DNA of 64,000 nucleotides from Sphingomonadales bacterium 28-55-16 (GTDB lineage Bacteria; Pseudomonadota; Alphaproteobacteria; Sphingomonadales; Sphingomonadaceae): positions 1 through 64,000 of the forward strand of contig NCGG01000005.1 of the NCBI GenBank assembly GCA_002278855.1, read 5' to 3'. Positions 35,283 through 44,721 of this stretch are shown here, in pieces; positions within the stretch are counted from its first letter, which is position 1; every line of letters starts with the position of its first letter. The position numbers and the translations under genes are program-made. The notes under the pieces were generated by a model. That model was given only the letters and a program-made list of their open reading frames with translations, had not been told where the DNA came from and made no database searches.

Positions 35283-37331
35283 ATGGGGTATCGTTTGGGC
35301 GTCGACGTCGGTGGGACTTTCACCGACCTCTTGTTATTCAACGCAGACACAGGTGCGTTCTGGAGGCACAAGACGCCCTCCACGCCGCATGATAGCAGCG
35401 AAGGCATCTTGACCGGCGTCAACGCCATCTGTGCCAATGCAGGTGTCGATGCGGCTGGAATAGAATATTTCCTCCACGGCACAACTGTCGCGACCAACGC
35501 CGTGCTTGAAGGCAAGGGCGCACGCGTCGGGCTGATCGTGACCGAGGGATATCGCGATATCATGCAGATCGCCCGCTCTTATGTCCCGGGTGGGCTGGCT
35601 GCCTGGATTATCTGGCCAAAACCAACACCCTTGGCGGCTTTGGAAGATACGGTGACCGTTGGCGGGCGGATGAACGCGCAAGGCGAAGAAGTGCGCCCCT
35701 TGGATGAAGCCTCCGCCAGAACCGCTTTGGCCTATTTGCAGGCCCAGGGCGTCGAGGCCATCACTGTCAGCTTCATGAATGCATATACAAACGGCGCGCA
35801 CGAGGCCCGCGTGGGCGAATTGGCGCGCGAGATCATGCCAAATGTTCCGGTATCGCTCAGCCATGAAGTGCTGCCCGAAATGCAGGAATATGAGCGCACG
35901 TTGACGACAGTCGCAAACGCCGCGGTGCGTCCGGTTGTCGGTAAATATATCTCGAACCTGCGCAGCAAGCTTGCTGACGCCGGCTTTAGCGGCAAATTGT
36001 CCCTGTTGCGGTCCGATGGTGGACTGATGTCGGCGCAAAAAGCGCAAGAGCATCCTGTCGACATATTGATGTCGGGACCTGCTGGCGGTGTCACAGGCGC
36101 GCTTTGGGTTGGCAAAAATGCAGGCATCAAAAATATCCTGACCCTTGATGTGGGCGGCACATCAACGGATGTTGCGCTCATCGAAAATCTTGAACCACGC
36201 CGCGTCCGGACAACCGAAGTCGGCCATTTGGCGGTGCGCGCATCTTCGCTGGATGTGAAAACCGTTGGTGCAGGCGGTGGATCAATCGCCTATGTGCCCG
36301 AACTGACCAAGGCCCTGCGCGTTGGTCCGCAGTCGGCCGGCGCGGTTCCAGGTCCTGTGGCTTATGGCAAGGGCGGTGAAGCGCCCACGGTCACCGACGC
36401 CAATGTCGTGCTTGGCTATCTGCCTGAAAATCTATTGGGCGGAACCTTCCAACTGGACCGTGAAGGCGCCAAAAAGGCGGTGCAGACCATCGCTGATGCG
36501 CTCGGCATTGACTTGATGGCTGCGGCACGCGGCATCATTGATATCGTCAACGAAAATATGTTCGGCGCTTTGCGCATGATCTCAGTTCAGCAAGGCTATG
36601 ACCCGCGGCATTTTGCGCTGATGGGCTTCGGCGGCGCAGGGCCGCTGCATGTCAACGCCGTGGCACGGCTGATGGGCAGCTGGCCTGCCGTATCACCCGT
36701 GTCTCCGGGCGTTTTATGTGCGCTAGGTGATGCGACAACGCGCATGCGGACCGAAACGGCGCGCAGCTTTTCACGTTTGGCCACGACCACCGATGCGGCT
36801 GAACTTATCGCCATTCTTAAGGAAATGGCAGATCAGACCCGCGCGCAATTGCAGTCCGACGGCATTAACGACGCTGACATCAGCAGCGAATTCGAAATCG
36901 ACGTTCGCTACGCCGGCCAGGCCTTTGAAGTGCCATTGACGATCACCCCTGACGTTTTGGAACGTGATGGCGTGGCTGGGATTTTGAAGCGGTTTGACGA
37001 AGAGCATCTCCGGCTGTTCACGTTCAACATGGATACCCCGCACGAGATCGTAAACCTGCGTGCAGTCGCCTTAGGGCAAGCTTTGGATTTGCCTGCCGCA
37101 GAATTGCCTCAGGGCGATGGTAACCCGGCCGCTGCCAAAATGCGCGACCATGTTTTGTGGATGGACGGCAAGGAACAAGCTGCGGTTATTTATGATCGCT
37201 CCAAGTTGCGTCAGGGGGATATCATTCCCGGGCCAGCTATCGTTGTCGAAATGGATTCGACCACACTCATCGAAACTGGCTGCGTCGCAATCGTCGACAA
37301 GGTCGGCAACATCCTGATCAATCTGGCTTGA
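35283..37331 (+). CDS. hyuA: Hydantoinase/oxoprolinase HyuA-like ATP-dependent subunit
   Basis: A 682-residue protein of the HyuA / 5-oxoprolinase N-terminal family, from ATG 35283 with GGGAGAG upstream. The two phosphate-binding motifs of the ASKHA fold are visible: GVDVGGTFTDLLLF near residue 6 and LDVGGTSTDVALI near residue 290. The family uses ATP to open lactam or imide rings (N-methylhydantoin, 5-oxoproline, caprolactam) or, in acetone carboxylase, to carboxylate ketones. The hyuB gene follows after 13 bases. Substrate not determined. Confidence 0.87.
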   Translation: MGYRLGVDVGGTFTDLLLFNADTGAFWRHKTPSTPHDSSEGILTGVNAICANAGVDAAGIEYFLHGTTVATNAVLEGKGARVGLIVTEGYRDIMQIARSYVPGGLAAWIIWPKPTPLAALEDTVTVGGRMNAQGEEVRPLDEASARTALAYLQAQGVEAITVSFMNAYTNGAHEARVGELAREIMPNVPVSLSHEVLPEMQEYERTLTTVANAAVRPVVGKYISNLRSKLADAGFSGKLSLLRSDGGLMSAQKAQEHPVDILMSGPAGGVTGALWVGKNAGIKNILTLDVGGTSTDVALIENLEPRRVRTTEVGHLAVRASSLDVKTVGAGGGSIAYVPELTKALRVGPQSAGAVPGPVAYGKGGEAPTVTDANVVLGYLPENLLGGTFQLDREGAKKAVQTIADALGIDLMAAARGIIDIVNENMFGALRMISVQQGYDPRHFALMGFGGAGPLHVNAVARLMGSWPAVSPVSPGVLCALGDATTRMRTETARSFSRLATTTDAAELIAILKEMADQTRAQLQSDGINDADISSEFEIDVRYAGQAFEVPLTITPDVLERDGVAGILKRFDEEHLRLFTFNMDTPHEIVNLRAVALGQALDLPAAELPQGDGNPAAAKMRDHVLWMDGKEQAAVIYDRSKLRQGDIIPGPAIVVEMDSTTLIETGCVAIVDKVGNILINLA

Positions 37332-37344
37332 GGAGGCGAACGAC

Positions 37345-39219
37345 ATGCCCGCCCAAATCATTGAAACAAACAATACGCCCTTTAACAAGATCGCTATCGA
37401 TCCCGTCACGCTCGACATCATTGAAAATGCGCTGCGCAATGCCCGCATCGAAATGGACGCGACGCTCGTGCGCACAGCAATGTCCCCCGGCATTCGGGAG
37501 CAGGGCGATGCGTTTCCGTTAATCGCGGATCACACCGGCAAAATGATTGTTGGCCAATTCGGCAGCTTCATTGGCGGCTTCCTCGATAATTTCGACGGAA
37601 CGCTGGAAGATGGCGATATGATCTTCCTGTCCGACCCTTATTCCTGCGACGGCGCTGTCAGCCACTCAAACGATTGGCTTGTGCTTTTACCCGTGTTCAA
37701 AGATGGCCGATTGATTGCCTACACATCCATGTTCGGTCACCAATCGGATATTGGCGGCAAGGTTGTGGGTTCGATGCCGATCAACGCCCGTTCGATTTTT
37801 GAAGAGGGCGTACGTATCCCGCCGGTCAAAATCTGGAAAAAGGGCGAGTATAATGACGATCTGATGAAGCTTGTGATGCATCAGACCCGCAAGCCGGATT
37901 GGTGCCAAGCGGATCTCAACGCGCTCATCGCCTCATGCCGGGTTGCTGCGCGCCGCGTCATCGAAATGGCCGGACGCTTTGGTGACGATGTCTACATCTC
38001 TGCTACGCAGGAACTGCTCGCGCGCAACCACCGCGCGATGAAATCACTCATCGCGATGGCGATTGGCGAAGATCCTGTCAGTTTTGAAGACTATATTTGT
38101 GACGATGGCATGGGTGCCGGCCCATATAAAATTAAGTGCACAATGTGGCGCGAAGGCGAGAAGGTTGTGCTCGATTTTGCGGGCACTGACCCGCAAAGCC
38201 AAGCGTCGATCAACTTTTTCCTGAATGAAAACATGTTCAAAATGTTCTTCGGCATTTACATGATCATGGTTTTCGATCCGCAAATTCTGTTCAACGATGG
38301 CTTTTATGATCTGATCGATGTCCGCATTCCGGACGGGTCGCTTCTCAAGCCCAAATTTCCAGCAGCGCTCTCGGGTCGCACCCATGCGCTGGGCCGCATT
38401 TTCGATATTTTAGGTGGTCTCTTGGGACAAAAAACACCGGAATTCTTAAATGCGGCCGGATTCTCATCCAGCCCACATATGTTCTACTCGGGCAATGACA
38501 AGAAGGGCGATTGGTTCCAGCTCTTCCAGATCGGCTTTGGCGGCATTCCAGGGCGGCCCATGGGCGATGGCCCCGATGGCCACTCGCTGTGGCCAGGCTT
38601 TACGAACGTACCAAATGAGTTTCTGGAACGGTATTTCCCATTGCTCATCGAACGTTATGAAACCGAGCCCGACAGCGGTGGTGCTGGCCTGCATCGTGGC
38701 GGAAACGGCATTCACATGACCTATCGGTTCCTTGCCGCCGGTACGATTTCGATCCATGACGATCGTTGGTTCGTGCCCCCATGGGGAGTCAATGGCGGTG
38801 AGCCCGGCAAACGTGCGCGGAAGATTCTCGAAAAGGCCGATGGCAGTTCGCAGATCATCGGCAACAAGGTTGAAGACGTTCATGTCGAAGAAGGCGATCA
38901 ATTGCACTTCATTACATGGGGCGGCGGTGGCTGGGGCGATGCGCTTGACCGCGACCCTGCCCTTGTTGGTACAGAAATTCTCCAAGGTCTCGTCACTGTA
39001 GAAGGCGCAAAATCCTATGGCGTCATTGCAAATGCAGCTGGCGAGGTAGATGTTCAAGCCACTGACACATTGCGTGCCAAGTTACGGCAGGAACGCGCAG
39101 CGCTTTCGCTGTTCAATTATGGACCCGGTATTGAACAATTGCGGGCCAATTGCGAAGCAGAAACGGGCCTTATCGCGCCAGTCCAACCCGTATGGACAAC
39201 CCTGGAGGCTGCCGAGTGA
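37345..39219 (+). CDS. hyuB: Hydantoinase/oxoprolinase HyuB-like subunit
   Basis: A 624-residue HyuB-type subunit with AGGAGG upstream of its ATG. Conserved blocks include DPVTLDIIENALRNARIEMD near the N-terminus, MSPGIREQGDAFPLI, FLSDPYSCDGAVSHSNDW with metal-ligand candidates, and DFAGTDPQSQASIN. It works with HyuA as the hydrolytic half of the complex. The 3' end overlaps the CoA-transferase gene (GTGA), so the whole set is one operon. Confidence 0.87.
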   Translation: MPAQIIETNNTPFNKIAIDPVTLDIIENALRNARIEMDATLVRTAMSPGIREQGDAFPLIADHTGKMIVGQFGSFIGGFLDNFDGTLEDGDMIFLSDPYSCDGAVSHSNDWLVLLPVFKDGRLIAYTSMFGHQSDIGGKVVGSMPINARSIFEEGVRIPPVKIWKKGEYNDDLMKLVMHQTRKPDWCQADLNALIASCRVAARRVIEMAGRFGDDVYISATQELLARNHRAMKSLIAMAIGEDPVSFEDYICDDGMGAGPYKIKCTMWREGEKVVLDFAGTDPQSQASINFFLNENMFKMFFGIYMIMVFDPQILFNDGFYDLIDVRIPDGSLLKPKFPAALSGRTHALGRIFDILGGLLGQKTPEFLNAAGFSSSPHMFYSGNDKKGDWFQLFQIGFGGIPGRPMGDGPDGHSLWPGFTNVPNEFLERYFPLLIERYETEPDSGGAGLHRGGNGIHMTYRFLAAGTISIHDDRWFVPPWGVNGGEPGKRARKILEKADGSSQIIGNKVEDVHVEEGDQLHFITWGGGGWGDALDRDPALVGTEILQGLVTVEGAKSYGVIANAAGEVDVQATDTLRAKLRQERAALSLFNYGPGIEQLRANCEAETGLIAPVQPVWTTLEAAE

Positions 39220-40397
39220 GCGCATTAAAAGGGTTGCGCGTTGTTGAACTTGGCCAACTGCTCGCTGGACCGTTTTGCGGACAGCTGCTTGGCGATATGG
39301 GCGCTGAGGTCATCAAGGTGGAGCCACCGGGTGCCGGCGATCCCATGCGTGTTTGGGGCCAAGGCGCAGAAAAGGTGCAGTGGGAAGTTATAGCGCGTAA
39401 CAAAAAGTCTGTTTCAGCCAATTTGCGTGTTCCCGAGGGCCAGGCGCTTGTCCGCAAGCTGATCGGCAAAGCGGACATTCTGATCGAGAATTTCAAACCG
39501 GGCACGATGGAAAAATGGGGTTTTGCACCCGACGTGCTTTTGGCAGAGCATCCCGGCCTCATCATTGCCCGCATGTCCGGCTATGGCCAAACAGGGCCCT
39601 ATTCGGACCGTGCAGGGTTTGGTGGCATTGGCGAGGCCATGGGGGGCTGGCGCTATATTGTTGGCGAGCCTGACCGCTCGCCAAGCCGCATGGGCATATC
39701 GATTGGGGACACGTTGACCGCAACTTATGGTTGCATGGGCGTGCTGGCCGCATTGCACCATCGCAGTGTCACGGGTCAGGGTCAGGTTATCGACGCAGCT
39801 TTGTATGAGAGCGTGCTGCAAGTCATGGAGGGGCTGGTTCCTGAATATGATCACAGCAGCTTCATTCGCGAGCGGTCGGGTTCTATCCTTCCCGGCATTG
39901 CGCCATCCAATGTCTATATCTGCAAAGACGGCGAATATATGATTGGCGCTAACAAAGACTCGCTGTGGCAACGTTTGGCAGAAGCGATGGGACAGGCTGA
40001 GCTTGGTACGGACGAACGTTACGCCACCCATTTGGCCCGCGGACATAATCAGTTGGAGCTTGATGAACGCATCAATGCGTGGACCGCGACGTTGACGGTT
40101 GACGAAGTTGACGCATTGATGATCAAATATTCCATCCCGGCAGGCCGCGTGTACCGCGCACCCGAAATGTTGGCCGATCCCCATTTTCAAGCACGCGATG
40201 CGATTATCGAGGTCGAGACCGAGCGTTATGGCAAGCTGAAAATGCAAGGCGCTTTTCCAAAAATGTCCGTTACGCCCAGCAGCGTGCGGTCACCTGCACC
40301 TTCTGTCGTCGGACAGCATAATGCCGAAATTTACGGTGAGCTGCTCGGCATGGAATCGCAGGAGCTCGATCGTTTGAAGGCCGCAGGCGCAATCTGA
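39216..40397 (+). CDS. CaiB/BaiF family (class III) CoA-transferase
   Basis: A 393-residue class III CoA-transferase. LKGLRVVELGQLLAGPFCGQ at the N-terminus, then GAEVIKVEPPGAGDPMR, ENFKPGTMEKWG and SGYGQTGPYSDRAGF are family landmarks; the catalytic Asp is expected near residue 169 (GDTLTATYG). GTG 39216 overlaps the hyuB stop and has GGAGG upstream; the frame from 39150 lies in hyuB. It would move CoA to a carboxylate, probably the product of the upstream ring-opening steps, for cleavage by the HMGL-like enzyme. Confidence 0.88.
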   Translation: MSALKGLRVVELGQLLAGPFCGQLLGDMGAEVIKVEPPGAGDPMRVWGQGAEKVQWEVIARNKKSVSANLRVPEGQALVRKLIGKADILIENFKPGTMEKWGFAPDVLLAEHPGLIIARMSGYGQTGPYSDRAGFGGIGEAMGGWRYIVGEPDRSPSRMGISIGDTLTATYGCMGVLAALHHRSVTGQGQVIDAALYESVLQVMEGLVPEYDHSSFIRERSGSILPGIAPSNVYICKDGEYMIGANKDSLWQRLAEAMGQAELGTDERYATHLARGHNQLELDERINAWTATLTVDEVDALMIKYSIPAGRVYRAPEMLADPHFQARDAIIEVETERYGKLKMQGAFPKMSVTPSSVRSPAPSVVGQHNAEIYGELLGMESQELDRLKAAGAI

Positions 40398-41056
40398 TGG
40401 CGCAAGAGGACGGCGATCTGAGGGCAAACTATGTAGGTGCGTTCGACGGCCGCCTGTCTTTTGGTGAGCGCCCCGCGCTCCTGATTGTCGACTTTGTGAT
40501 CGCTTATCTGGACAAGGCATCGCCCCTCTATGCAAATGTTGAGGACGCCCTGGAGAGCAATATACGCCTCTTGGCTGCGGCTCGGGCGGCTGGAATTCCT
40601 GTGATTTTCACAAATGTGGTCTATGAAAAAGACGGCGCGGATGGGGGTTTGTTCTTCAAGAAAATTCCGTCGCTCCGTGTTTTTGTAAAAGGGTCGCCTT
40701 TGGGGGCGTTTCCGCCCTCGCTGCAACCTATGGATGGGGACCATGTCATATCGAAGCAATTTGCTTCGGCATTTTTTGGAACCTCACTTTCGGACATCCT
40801 GACGACTGCTGCCGTTGATACATTGCTCATCACGGGCCTATCAACATCGGGATGTGTGCGCGCAACCGCATTGGATGCACTTCAGTCGGGCTTTGCACCC
40901 TTTGTGGTGCGTGATGCCTGTGGCGACCGCCATTCGGCGCCGCATGAAGCCAATTTGTTCGATCTGCAGGCAAAATATGCAGAGGTCGTTTCGGAAGGCA
41001 CGGCAATTGAGCTTTTGCAGAGCGGCGCTTCGTCATCTCCGGAAACTCAAGATTAA
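40397..41056 (+). CDS. Isochorismatase-fold cysteine amidohydrolase (N-carbamoylsarcosine amidase / maleamate amidase-like)
   Basis: A 219-residue cysteine hydrolase. The triad is visible as Asp32 (LLIVDFVIAY), Lys120 (HVISKQFASAFFGTSL) and Cys153 (GLSTSGCVRATALDA). SAFFGTSL and SGCVRAT are close to N-carbamoylsarcosine amidase and to maleamate amidases, which free ammonia from a carbamoyl or amide group. Its start overlaps the CoA-transferase stop by one base. N-carbamoylsarcosine is an attractive substrate because HyuAB-type enzymes open N-methylhydantoin to it and cluster B removes sarcosine, but a half-amide from an imide ring fits equally well. Confidence 0.83.
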   Translation: MAQEDGDLRANYVGAFDGRLSFGERPALLIVDFVIAYLDKASPLYANVEDALESNIRLLAAARAAGIPVIFTNVVYEKDGADGGLFFKKIPSLRVFVKGSPLGAFPPSLQPMDGDHVISKQFASAFFGTSLSDILTTAAVDTLLITGLSTSGCVRATALDALQSGFAPFVVRDACGDRHSAPHEANLFDLQAKYAEVVSEGTAIELLQSGASSSPETQD

Positions 41057-41149
41057 AACGCGTTATGCTATTATCTTTTGTTGCTGCCGATCGATAATCT
41101 AGTGATTTCCAATTCCCTTACCGCTTGACGCCGCACAAGGTTTCCCGCC

Positions 41150-42178
41150 ATGCGAAATGTCATGCGTTTCTTCTCTGACAATGCCGCCCCGGTGCATCCA
41201 GCTGTCATGCAAGCCATGGCCGATGCCAACCAGATCGACACCGCCTATGACGGTGACCAATATAGCGCCCGGTTGGACGGGGCGTTTTCCGAATTATTTG
41301 GCCGCGATGCCGCTGTGTTGTGGGTCGCCACAGGCACCAGCGCGAATTGCCTCGCGCTTGCCTCACTCGTGCAGCCGCATCAGGGTGTCATTTGCCATCG
41401 TGAGGCGCATATTGAGGTCGACGAATGCGGCGCGCCCGGTTTCTACACCGCGGGCGCAAAGTTGATATTGATCGAGGGCGAAGGCGCGAAGGTAACGCCG
41501 ACGACTGTCCATGCCTGCCTCGACGCCATCCGCAATGATGTGCATCAGGTGCAGGCCGCTGCCCTGTCGATCACCAACGCCACCGAATATGGTATGGTCT
41601 ATACGCCTATCGAAGTCGCAGCGCTTGGGGCAGTATGCCGCGATCGCAAACTTGGATTGCACATGGACGGCGCACGTTTTGCCAATGCGGTCGCGCATTT
41701 GGGCTGCACGCCTGCGGATGTGACGGTCAACGCTGGGGTCGATGTCTTAAGCTTCGGCTTTGTCAAAAATGGCGGCATGGGCGCTGAGGCCTTGGTCTAT
41801 TTTGATCCGACGCTCGCCGATGCCGCACGCTATCGCCGCAAGCGTGCTGGGCATTTGCAATCAAAAGGCCGGTTCCTTGCGGCACAATTGCTCGCAATGC
41901 TTGAAGGCGATCTCTGGCTGCGCAACGCGCGCTCCGCCAATGCCGCGGCGCAGATCATTGCGCAGGCCGCGGGCGAACGCTTGCTTTACCCTGTGCAAGC
42001 CAACGAGCTTTTCGTGCGGCTGACATCGGCCGAAGCTGCTGCGTTACGGGCACAGGGTTTTGACTTTTACGATTGGGGCGTGGTCGACGAAAATTGGGGC
42101 GCGGCGCGACTGGTGACCAGTTGGCAGCACACCGAAACCCACGTGGCCCCTTTGGCGCGCGCTATCGCTGCGCTATGA
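41150..42178 (+). CDS. ltaE: Low-specificity L-threonine aldolase-like PLP enzyme
   Basis: A 342-residue fold-type I PLP enzyme of the beta-eliminating lyase/threonine aldolase group. FSDNAAPVHPAV at the start, VATGTSANCLAL, HREAHIEVDECG and LHMDGARFANA are typical; Lys206 in SFGFVKNGGMGAEA is the Schiff-base lysine. It interconverts L-threonine (or allo-threonine) with glycine and acetaldehyde. ATG 41162 is an alternative start. It sits 93 bases after the amidase and overlaps the exporter gene by four bases, so it may be a separate unit with the exporter. Glycine made by the sarcosine oxidases could be a substrate. Confidence 0.85.
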   Translation: MRNVMRFFSDNAAPVHPAVMQAMADANQIDTAYDGDQYSARLDGAFSELFGRDAAVLWVATGTSANCLALASLVQPHQGVICHREAHIEVDECGAPGFYTAGAKLILIEGEGAKVTPTTVHACLDAIRNDVHQVQAAALSITNATEYGMVYTPIEVAALGAVCRDRKLGLHMDGARFANAVAHLGCTPADVTVNAGVDVLSFGFVKNGGMGAEALVYFDPTLADAARYRRKRAGHLQSKGRFLAAQLLAMLEGDLWLRNARSANAAAQIIAQAAGERLLYPVQANELFVRLTSAEAAALRAQGFDFYDWGVVDENWGAARLVTSWQHTETHVAPLARAIAAL

Positions 42179-43107
42179 GCATGATTGACGCAAAGACCGG
42201 CGAAGAGCCAGGATTTCTTACACCACGGGTGTGGATACCCTTTATGGTGACGTCCCTCATCTGGGGATCAACCTGGCTGGTCATCCGCGACCAACTGGGC
42301 ACAGTGCCCCCGACATGGTCGGTGGCCTATCGTCTGATAGTGGCCGCCATTGGCATGGTCATGCTTGCCATCATTATGCGCCAACCGTTGAAGATCGATC
42401 GGCCAATGGTCGGCTGGACAATCCTGCTGGGCATGTTGCAATTCGGGATGAACTACAATTTTGTCTATACGGCTGAACATTATATCACGTCGGGGTTGGT
42501 CGCGGTGGTATTCGCGCTGTTGATTGTGCCCAATGCGGTGCTCGCCAAATATTGGCTTAGACGGCCCATCGGCGGAGCGTTCATATTAGGCTCAGCGATT
42601 GCCTGCGTTGGGGTAGGGTTGTTAATGCTGCAGGAATATCGCGCTGCCCCCATGGGTGGGTCCGAAATATTGCTTGGACTATTATTGGTCATGTGTGCCG
42701 TGGCTTCGGCATCGGTGGCCAATGTGCTTCAGGTAACGCCAAAAATCGCGCGTTATCCAACGATCACGATTTTGGCGTGGTCCATGTTCTGGGGCAGTGT
42801 GGCCAATGCGACATTTGCGTTCGTTATGGACGGCCCGCCAGTAATTGACATGCGGCCCAGCTATATTGGCGGTTTGCTGTATCTGAGCATCATCGGTTCG
42901 GTCGTCACTTTTCCGCTATATTTCCGCCTTATCCACGACATCGGTCCTGGCAAGGCGGCTTATACCGGCGTGATTATTCCCGTCTTAGCAATGCTTCTGT
43001 CGACGATATTCGAAGGCTATGTGTGGTCAACGCTGGCGCTGGCGGGTGGCGCGTTGGCGATGCTTGGCTTGGTCGTCGCGATGCAGGCGCCTAAACCCGA
43101 ACGGTAA
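42175..43107 (+). CDS. DMT-superfamily (EamA) transporter
   Basis: A 310-residue membrane protein with ten predicted segments and two EamA repeats; the start reads PFMVTSLIWGSTWLVIR, a common first EamA segment. ATG 42175 overlaps the aldolase stop. EamA proteins usually export amino acids or small metabolites, and coupling to a threonine aldolase suggests a glycine- or threonine-related solute (inference). Its last 91 bases overlap the convergent epimerase-like gene. Confidence 0.85.
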   Translation: MSMIDAKTGEEPGFLTPRVWIPFMVTSLIWGSTWLVIRDQLGTVPPTWSVAYRLIVAAIGMVMLAIIMRQPLKIDRPMVGWTILLGMLQFGMNYNFVYTAEHYITSGLVAVVFALLIVPNAVLAKYWLRRPIGGAFILGSAIACVGVGLLMLQEYRAAPMGGSEILLGLLLVMCAVASASVANVLQVTPKIARYPTITILAWSMFWGSVANATFAFVMDGPPVIDMRPSYIGGLLYLSIIGSVVTFPLYFRLIHDIGPGKAAYTGVIIPVLAMLLSTIFEGYVWSTLALAGGALAMLGLVVAMQAPKPER

Positions 43108-43877
43108 TGGGCATAGCGCGGCTGCCAATTGAGCAACCGTTTGGCCTTACCATTCGCTACACGGCGGTTCTCGGCATAAAATCCACGGGCCATCGGCGAC
43201 AGGCCTGCCGCGTCAATGGACAATAAGGGCGGCCACTCCAGTTGCAGCAGGTCACACGCATATTCGATGACATCATTTTGCGAGGCAGGTGCATCATCGG
43301 CGATGTTATAGGCTCCGGCGGGGCCGTCAAACGCCGCGATTACAGCATCGACAATATCGTCAACATGCACACGGCTGAAAATCTGTCCTGGCATATCGAT
43401 ACGGTGGGCCTTGCCTTCTTCTACGCGTTCGAGCGCAGAACGGCCCGGACCGTAAATGCCTGGCAAGCGGAAAACGCGGACATCCTGACGCAATGCCTGC
43501 CACGCAAGATCTGCTTCGGCGCGTGCGGCACGGCGCCCTTCGCCCACGGCTGCGCTTTCATCGACCCACGCGCCGCCTGTGTCGCCATAAACACCTGTTG
43601 AGGACAAATAGCCGGTCCATGAAACGGAGCTGGCAGCTATAGCTGCACCATATTTTTGCAGCACCGGATCGCCGCCTTCACCCATAGGCGGGACGCTCGA
43701 CAAGAGGTGCGTTGCGTTTTCAAGCGCGGAAAGGACCGCCGCTGCATCGTCAAAGGCAATGGCATCGCCGCCGCTCATCCGTCTTGTGCCTGTGACCAAC
43801 CAGCCATCGGCCCGCAAACGATCGGCAAGGCGCGTGGCGGTGTAGCCCATTCCAAATATTAGCATATGTCGCTGCAT
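43017..43877 (-). CDS. NAD-dependent epimerase/dehydratase-like SDR protein (YeeZ-like)
   Basis: A 286-residue extended-SDR protein. The nucleotide-binding motif is LIFGMGYTATRLADRL, with LSSTGVYGDTGG in the active-site region and FRLPGIYGPGRSAL later. ATG 43877 (or 43865) is chosen; the frame from 44126 would lie over pgeF. The C-terminal 30 residues are encoded antisense to the end of the exporter gene. YeeZ-type proteins have no firmly known substrate. Confidence 0.78.
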   Translation of the reverse strand: MQRHMLIFGMGYTATRLADRLRADGWLVTGTRRMSGGDAIAFDDAAAVLSALENATHLLSSVPPMGEGGDPVLQKYGAAIAASSVSWTGYLSSTGVYGDTGGAWVDESAAVGEGRRAARAEADLAWQALRQDVRVFRLPGIYGPGRSALERVEEGKAHRIDMPGQIFSRVHVDDIVDAVIAAFDGPAGAYNIADDAPASQNDVIEYACDLLQLEWPPLLSIDAAGLSPMARGFYAENRRVANGKAKRLLNWQPRYAHYRSGLGACIATTKPSIANAPPASASVDHT

Positions 43878-43953
43878 GCACACCGGTTCGCAATCTAATG
43901 GCTTGCCGTCAAGCATGGTAGTTGCGAATAGGTGCGATGGGAGGATGCCAACG

Positions 43954-44721
43954 GTGACCGTCGAAATTATTAAATCAAAGGCGCTGAGTGACGTTACCCA
44001 CGGATTTCTCGGCCGGATCGGCGGGGTATCGGGTGGTATATATTCCGGGTTGAATTGCAGCCTTGGATCCGACGATATCCGCGACCATGTGATCGAAAAC
44101 CGGCGGCGCGCGGTCGCCGCAATCATGCCCGGTGCAGAACTTGCACGCGTGTATCAAATACATTCACCTGATGTCGTCACTGTGACCGGTCCAATGGATC
44201 AAGACGCCCCGCCCAAGGCTGATGCGCTGGTGACAGATCGCCCAAATATCTTATTGGCTGTCCAAACAGCGGATTGCGTGCCTGTATTGTTTGCAGATAT
44301 GCAGGCCGGCGTCGTTGGTGCAGCCCATTCGGGATGGAAGGGTGCGTTTACGGGCGTGAACGAAAATACGATAGCCGCCATGGAAAAATTAGGGGCCACG
44401 CGCGACCGGATAGTATGCGCTATCGGTCCCTGTATCGCGCAAAAAAGCTACGAAATTGATGCCGGTTTCTTTGCACGTTTTGCCGATGCGCAACCGGAAA
44501 ATGCAGGTTTTTTTCGTGATGGAAAAGCCGGGCATTATCAGTTTGATATCGAAGGCTATGTCGCGTCCCGGCTGGCTGCGGCCGGGATCAATAGGATCGA
44601 ATGCCTTGGGCAGGACACCTATAGCCAACCCGAAAAGTTTTTCAGTTACCGGCGCAGTTGCCACCTGCATGAACCGGGATATGGGGGGCAAATGTCACTG
44701 ATCGGGATCGGAAATAGCTAA
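43954..44721 (+). CDS. pgeF: Purine nucleoside phosphorylase / polyphenol-oxidase-family protein PgeF
   Basis: A 255-residue member of the YfiH/PgeF (Cu-oxidase_4) family. Family blocks: HGFLGRIGGVSGGIYSGLN, YQIHSPDVV, QTADCVPVLFAD, GAAHSGWKGAF, CAIGPCIAQKSYE and FFSYRRSCHLHEPG; the His, Cys and His of the metal site are in QIHS, ADC and AHSGW. Family members act as purine nucleoside phosphorylases or edit peptidoglycan precursors. GTG 43954 has GGGAGG nine bases upstream; ATG 43945 directly follows that site and is less likely. It is divergent from the epimerase gene and overlaps the transporter gene (TAATG). Confidence 0.88.
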   Translation: MTVEIIKSKALSDVTHGFLGRIGGVSGGIYSGLNCSLGSDDIRDHVIENRRRAVAAIMPGAELARVYQIHSPDVVTVTGPMDQDAPPKADALVTDRPNILLAVQTADCVPVLFADMQAGVVGAAHSGWKGAFTGVNENTIAAMEKLGATRDRIVCAIGPCIAQKSYEIDAGFFARFADAQPENAGFFRDGKAGHYQFDIEGYVASRLAAAGINRIECLGQDTYSQPEKFFSYRRSCHLHEPGYGGQMSLIGIGNS

